From Bacteroidota bacterium (GTDB lineage Bacteria > Bacteroidota > Ignavibacteria > Ignavibacteriales > Ignavibacteriaceae), in the NCBI GenBank assembly GCA_023433685.1, contig JAEYUD010000136.1:1-15501 (forward strand): a stretch of DNA of 15,501 nt. The letters are read 5' to 3'. The notes below the pieces were generated by a model that was not told the DNA's origin, made no database searches, and worked only from the letters and a program-made list of their open reading frames with translations. Below, piece by piece: positions 13,673 to 15,501 of this stretch. How positions within the stretch are numbered: position 1 is the stretch's first letter; each line of letters starts with the position of its first letter. Made by a program: the position numbers and the translations under genes.

Positions 13673-15178
13673 ATGGAAAAAACCTACGCTCAAGAAGTTT
13701 ACGAAAAGGTAGAGGAGTTCAGTTCTCCGCTCGACTATACAAAGAACGAAGTGGCTGTGATCCTCGCTGCCGGTCACGGAAAAAGGATCAAATCGCAGCG
13801 TTCCAAAATGCTTCATACCATTTGGGGCATACCGACTGTTGTCCGTGTTTACAACGCCTGTAACAACGAATTTTCATCGATGAACACAGTGATCGTGGTA
13901 GGTATCAAGGCACTTGATGTAATTGATGTCTTCGGTAAAAGGGATAATGTGGCTTTCGCTTATCAGGAGTTTCAAAACGGAACCGGTCATGCAGTGCAGG
14001 TGGGGCTCGGGAAGGTTAGTGCTCAAGACTTCTCCGGTATAGTATATGTCTTCCCGGGGGACATGGGTCTGATAGACAACGAAACAGTAAGCATGTTCCG
14101 TGAGTCATTTAAAACTTCCGGAGCTGACATGATGGTTCTTACCGGTATCTATGAAGGTAAGATCGAAGCCAACCAGTACGGAAGGATCGTAAGAGTTAAG
14201 GAATTCGATGCTGAAGGGAAGCCTGCCGGAAAGGATCAGAACAAGGTTATTGAGATCATCGAACACAAAGACATTCTCGCCCTTAAAGAAGATGTACCTT
14301 ACATTGCTGAATACAACGGCAGAAAGTACTCGTACACCAAAAAAGAAATGATCGAGAACCGGGAATACAACTCGGGTGTTTATGCTTTCGACCATCAAAA
14401 ACTGATAGAGCAGGTTGAGAACATCTCAAGCAACAATGCTCAAAATGAAATTTACATCACCGACCTGATAGCGCTGTTCAATAAAGTCGGTTACTCGGTT
14501 GATGCTGTAAGCCCCAAAAACGAGTATGTTGTAATGGGCTTCAACGACAAGTCAGTACTCAAAGAGATGAAGGAGCTTTACAAAAAGATCGTTTACGATA
14601 AACTTAAAAACACGATCGAGATCCAAGATCCGGATGATTTCTTCATTGATGAAAGCGTGGTTAAAGAAATTCTCGATCTTGATAAACTCGGCACACCTCT
14701 CGACATAACCGTTGAGAAAGGTGTTCATATCGGCAAAGGTGTAAAACTGAACTATGGCGTTCACATCAGCCGGAATGTGCATGTATCAGGAAACGTGATC
14801 TTTGGAAAGAACGTAAAGATATATGAAAACGCCTATCTCTCCACATTTCCACATCAAAACTTCAATATCGGCGATGGAGTGGTGATACTGTGGGGTGATA
14901 TCATAAAAGGTAACATTACAATAGGGGAGAACTCCGTTATTGAGTCGAGCGTGAACATGACAGGGAGCGATGAGCACCCCCTTGTGATCGGTAAAAACGT
15001 TCTCGTAAAAGGGACCAGTTACATCTTTGGATCGATCATCGAGGATGATGTGCACGTAGAACACAGCGTGATCATAAAAAAACGGATAATCCGTCAGGAA
15101 AGAAAAGACGGCACCGTTCAAAAGGTGCAGTTCTATCTCCCGATGCCTGCCGGGCTTGATGTTATAGAAGAGTTATAG
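13673..15178 (+). CDS. GlmU-like nucleotidyltransferase with beta-helix
   Basis: Encodes 501 residues. After an extension of about 25 residues, the N-terminal domain matches the GlmU uridyltransferase: LAAGHGKRIKS (31-41), Lys45 in SKMLH, Gln98, GTGHAV (103-108), GD (129-130), IIEHKD (195-200), YNSGVYAF (232-239) and SNNAQNEIYITDLIALF (253-269). It very likely makes UDP-GlcNAc or a similar NDP-sugar. An extra segment of about 25 residues (around 200-230) precedes NSGV. The C-terminal part (about 348-470) is a left-handed beta-helix of hexapeptides such as VHIGKG, VHVSGN and NITIGE. It lacks the GlmU acetyltransferase block (GHLTYLGD, ITCNYDG). The second activity of GlmU is therefore doubtful. 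It closes the cell-wall cluster. Confidence 0.88.
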   Translation: MEKTYAQEVYEKVEEFSSPLDYTKNEVAVILAAGHGKRIKSQRSKMLHTIWGIPTVVRVYNACNNEFSSMNTVIVVGIKALDVIDVFGKRDNVAFAYQEFQNGTGHAVQVGLGKVSAQDFSGIVYVFPGDMGLIDNETVSMFRESFKTSGADMMVLTGIYEGKIEANQYGRIVRVKEFDAEGKPAGKDQNKVIEIIEHKDILALKEDVPYIAEYNGRKYSYTKKEMIENREYNSGVYAFDHQKLIEQVENISSNNAQNEIYITDLIALFNKVGYSVDAVSPKNEYVVMGFNDKSVLKEMKELYKKIVYDKLKNTIEIQDPDDFFIDESVVKEILDLDKLGTPLDITVEKGVHIGKGVKLNYGVHISRNVHVSGNVIFGKNVKIYENAYLSTFPHQNFNIGDGVVILWGDIIKGNITIGENSVIESSVNMTGSDEHPLVIGKNVLVKGTSYIFGSIIEDDVHVEHSVIIKKRIIRQERKDGTVQKVQFYLPMPAGLDVIEEL

Positions 15179-15230
15179 TTCATCGTTTGGATACATTACA
15201 AGAAAATAAATTAAACCCGGGAGCATTCTG

Positions 15231-15501
15231 GTGGAAGAATTGGGCAGTTACGTTTATGAGATGATCGATCAGATTTACAGCAGCACTTCGGCAAACGATG
15301 ACAGGATGAGGAAACTCAGAATTGTTGCCGAAGAAATGCTGAAACGCCTCGTTCGCGACCATGGAGTAAGGATCTCAGGAAATCCTGCCATGATGGCTTT
15401 TCTGTTCGACAAATATCCTGAAGCGAAAAAATTCGAAGACGATTTCAAAGGATTTTTCCGTATCGCCAACCTGGCTGCCCATACACTTCCCTATGACTGT
15501 A
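15231..15501 (+). CDS. Unrecognised protein, 5' part only
   Basis: An open frame of 90 codons starts at GTG 15231, nine bases after the start of a GGGAG ribosome binding site, and runs off the window end. It encodes a predicted helical, soluble segment (VEELGSYVYEMIDQIY and onward), rich in Glu, Lys and Asp, with no signal peptide. I do not recognise the family. It follows the GlmU-like gene by 52 bp on the same strand and may belong to the same cluster. The upstream frame stays open for some codons, so the start is not certain. Confidence 0.6.
   Translation, partial: MEELGSYVYEMIDQIYSSTSANDDRMRKLRIVAEEMLKRLVRDHGVRISGNPAMMAFLFDKYPEAKKFEDDFKGFFRIANLAAHTLPYDC

Overview
The window looks like chromosomal DNA from a moderate-GC bacterium of the Fibrobacterota-Chlorobiota-Bacteroidota group, most likely Ignavibacteria-like. 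That placement is inference. It rests on the housekeeping gene set, secreted proteins whose signal peptides end next to Gln, mixed Shine-Dalgarno use, and gaps filled with short repeats. No rRNA, tRNA, phage, insertion sequence or CRISPR array was found.

Layout. Positions 1-300 hold no gene, only a purine-rich heptanucleotide array and a two-hairpin repeat element. A small antitoxin-like protein (301-534) and two unrecognised secreted proteins (690-2213) follow on the plus strand, ending at a probable hairpin terminator. A minus-strand ABC exporter pair (ATPase 4832-4098, permease 4097-2412) comes next. Its 3' flank is built of heptad repeats and 14-bp GC palindromes. A membrane-anchored or exported alpha/beta-hydrolase-like protein (4969-5943) diverges from the exporter. 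It meets a convergent MntA/HepT toxin-antitoxin pair (6625-5977) and mnmA (7855-6794).

From 7920 onward everything runs on the plus strand and reads as one long cluster with short gaps or overlaps: metF, a Gfo/Idh/MocA oxidoreductase, a class II aldolase, D-Ala-D-Ala ligase, an FtsB/DivIC-type division protein, rarA, an ArsC/Spx-like protein, a GlmU-like nucleotidyltransferase with a left-handed beta-helix, and the start of an unrecognised gene cut by the window edge. A good sigma70-type promoter sits upstream of metF. The cluster mixes one-carbon metabolism, sugar metabolism, peptidoglycan precursor synthesis, division and replication-fork repair. The tight ddl-ftsB-rarA overlaps suggest translational coupling.

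The protein-coding content is mostly conventional. The least explained signal is the intergenic material. Four separate tracts of different sequence all have a 7-bp period. Three of them touch or overlap the stop codon of the neighbouring gene, and in two of those the same TTAG-flanked palindrome follows the stop codon in the same orientation. I found no convincing new defence or biosynthetic system.
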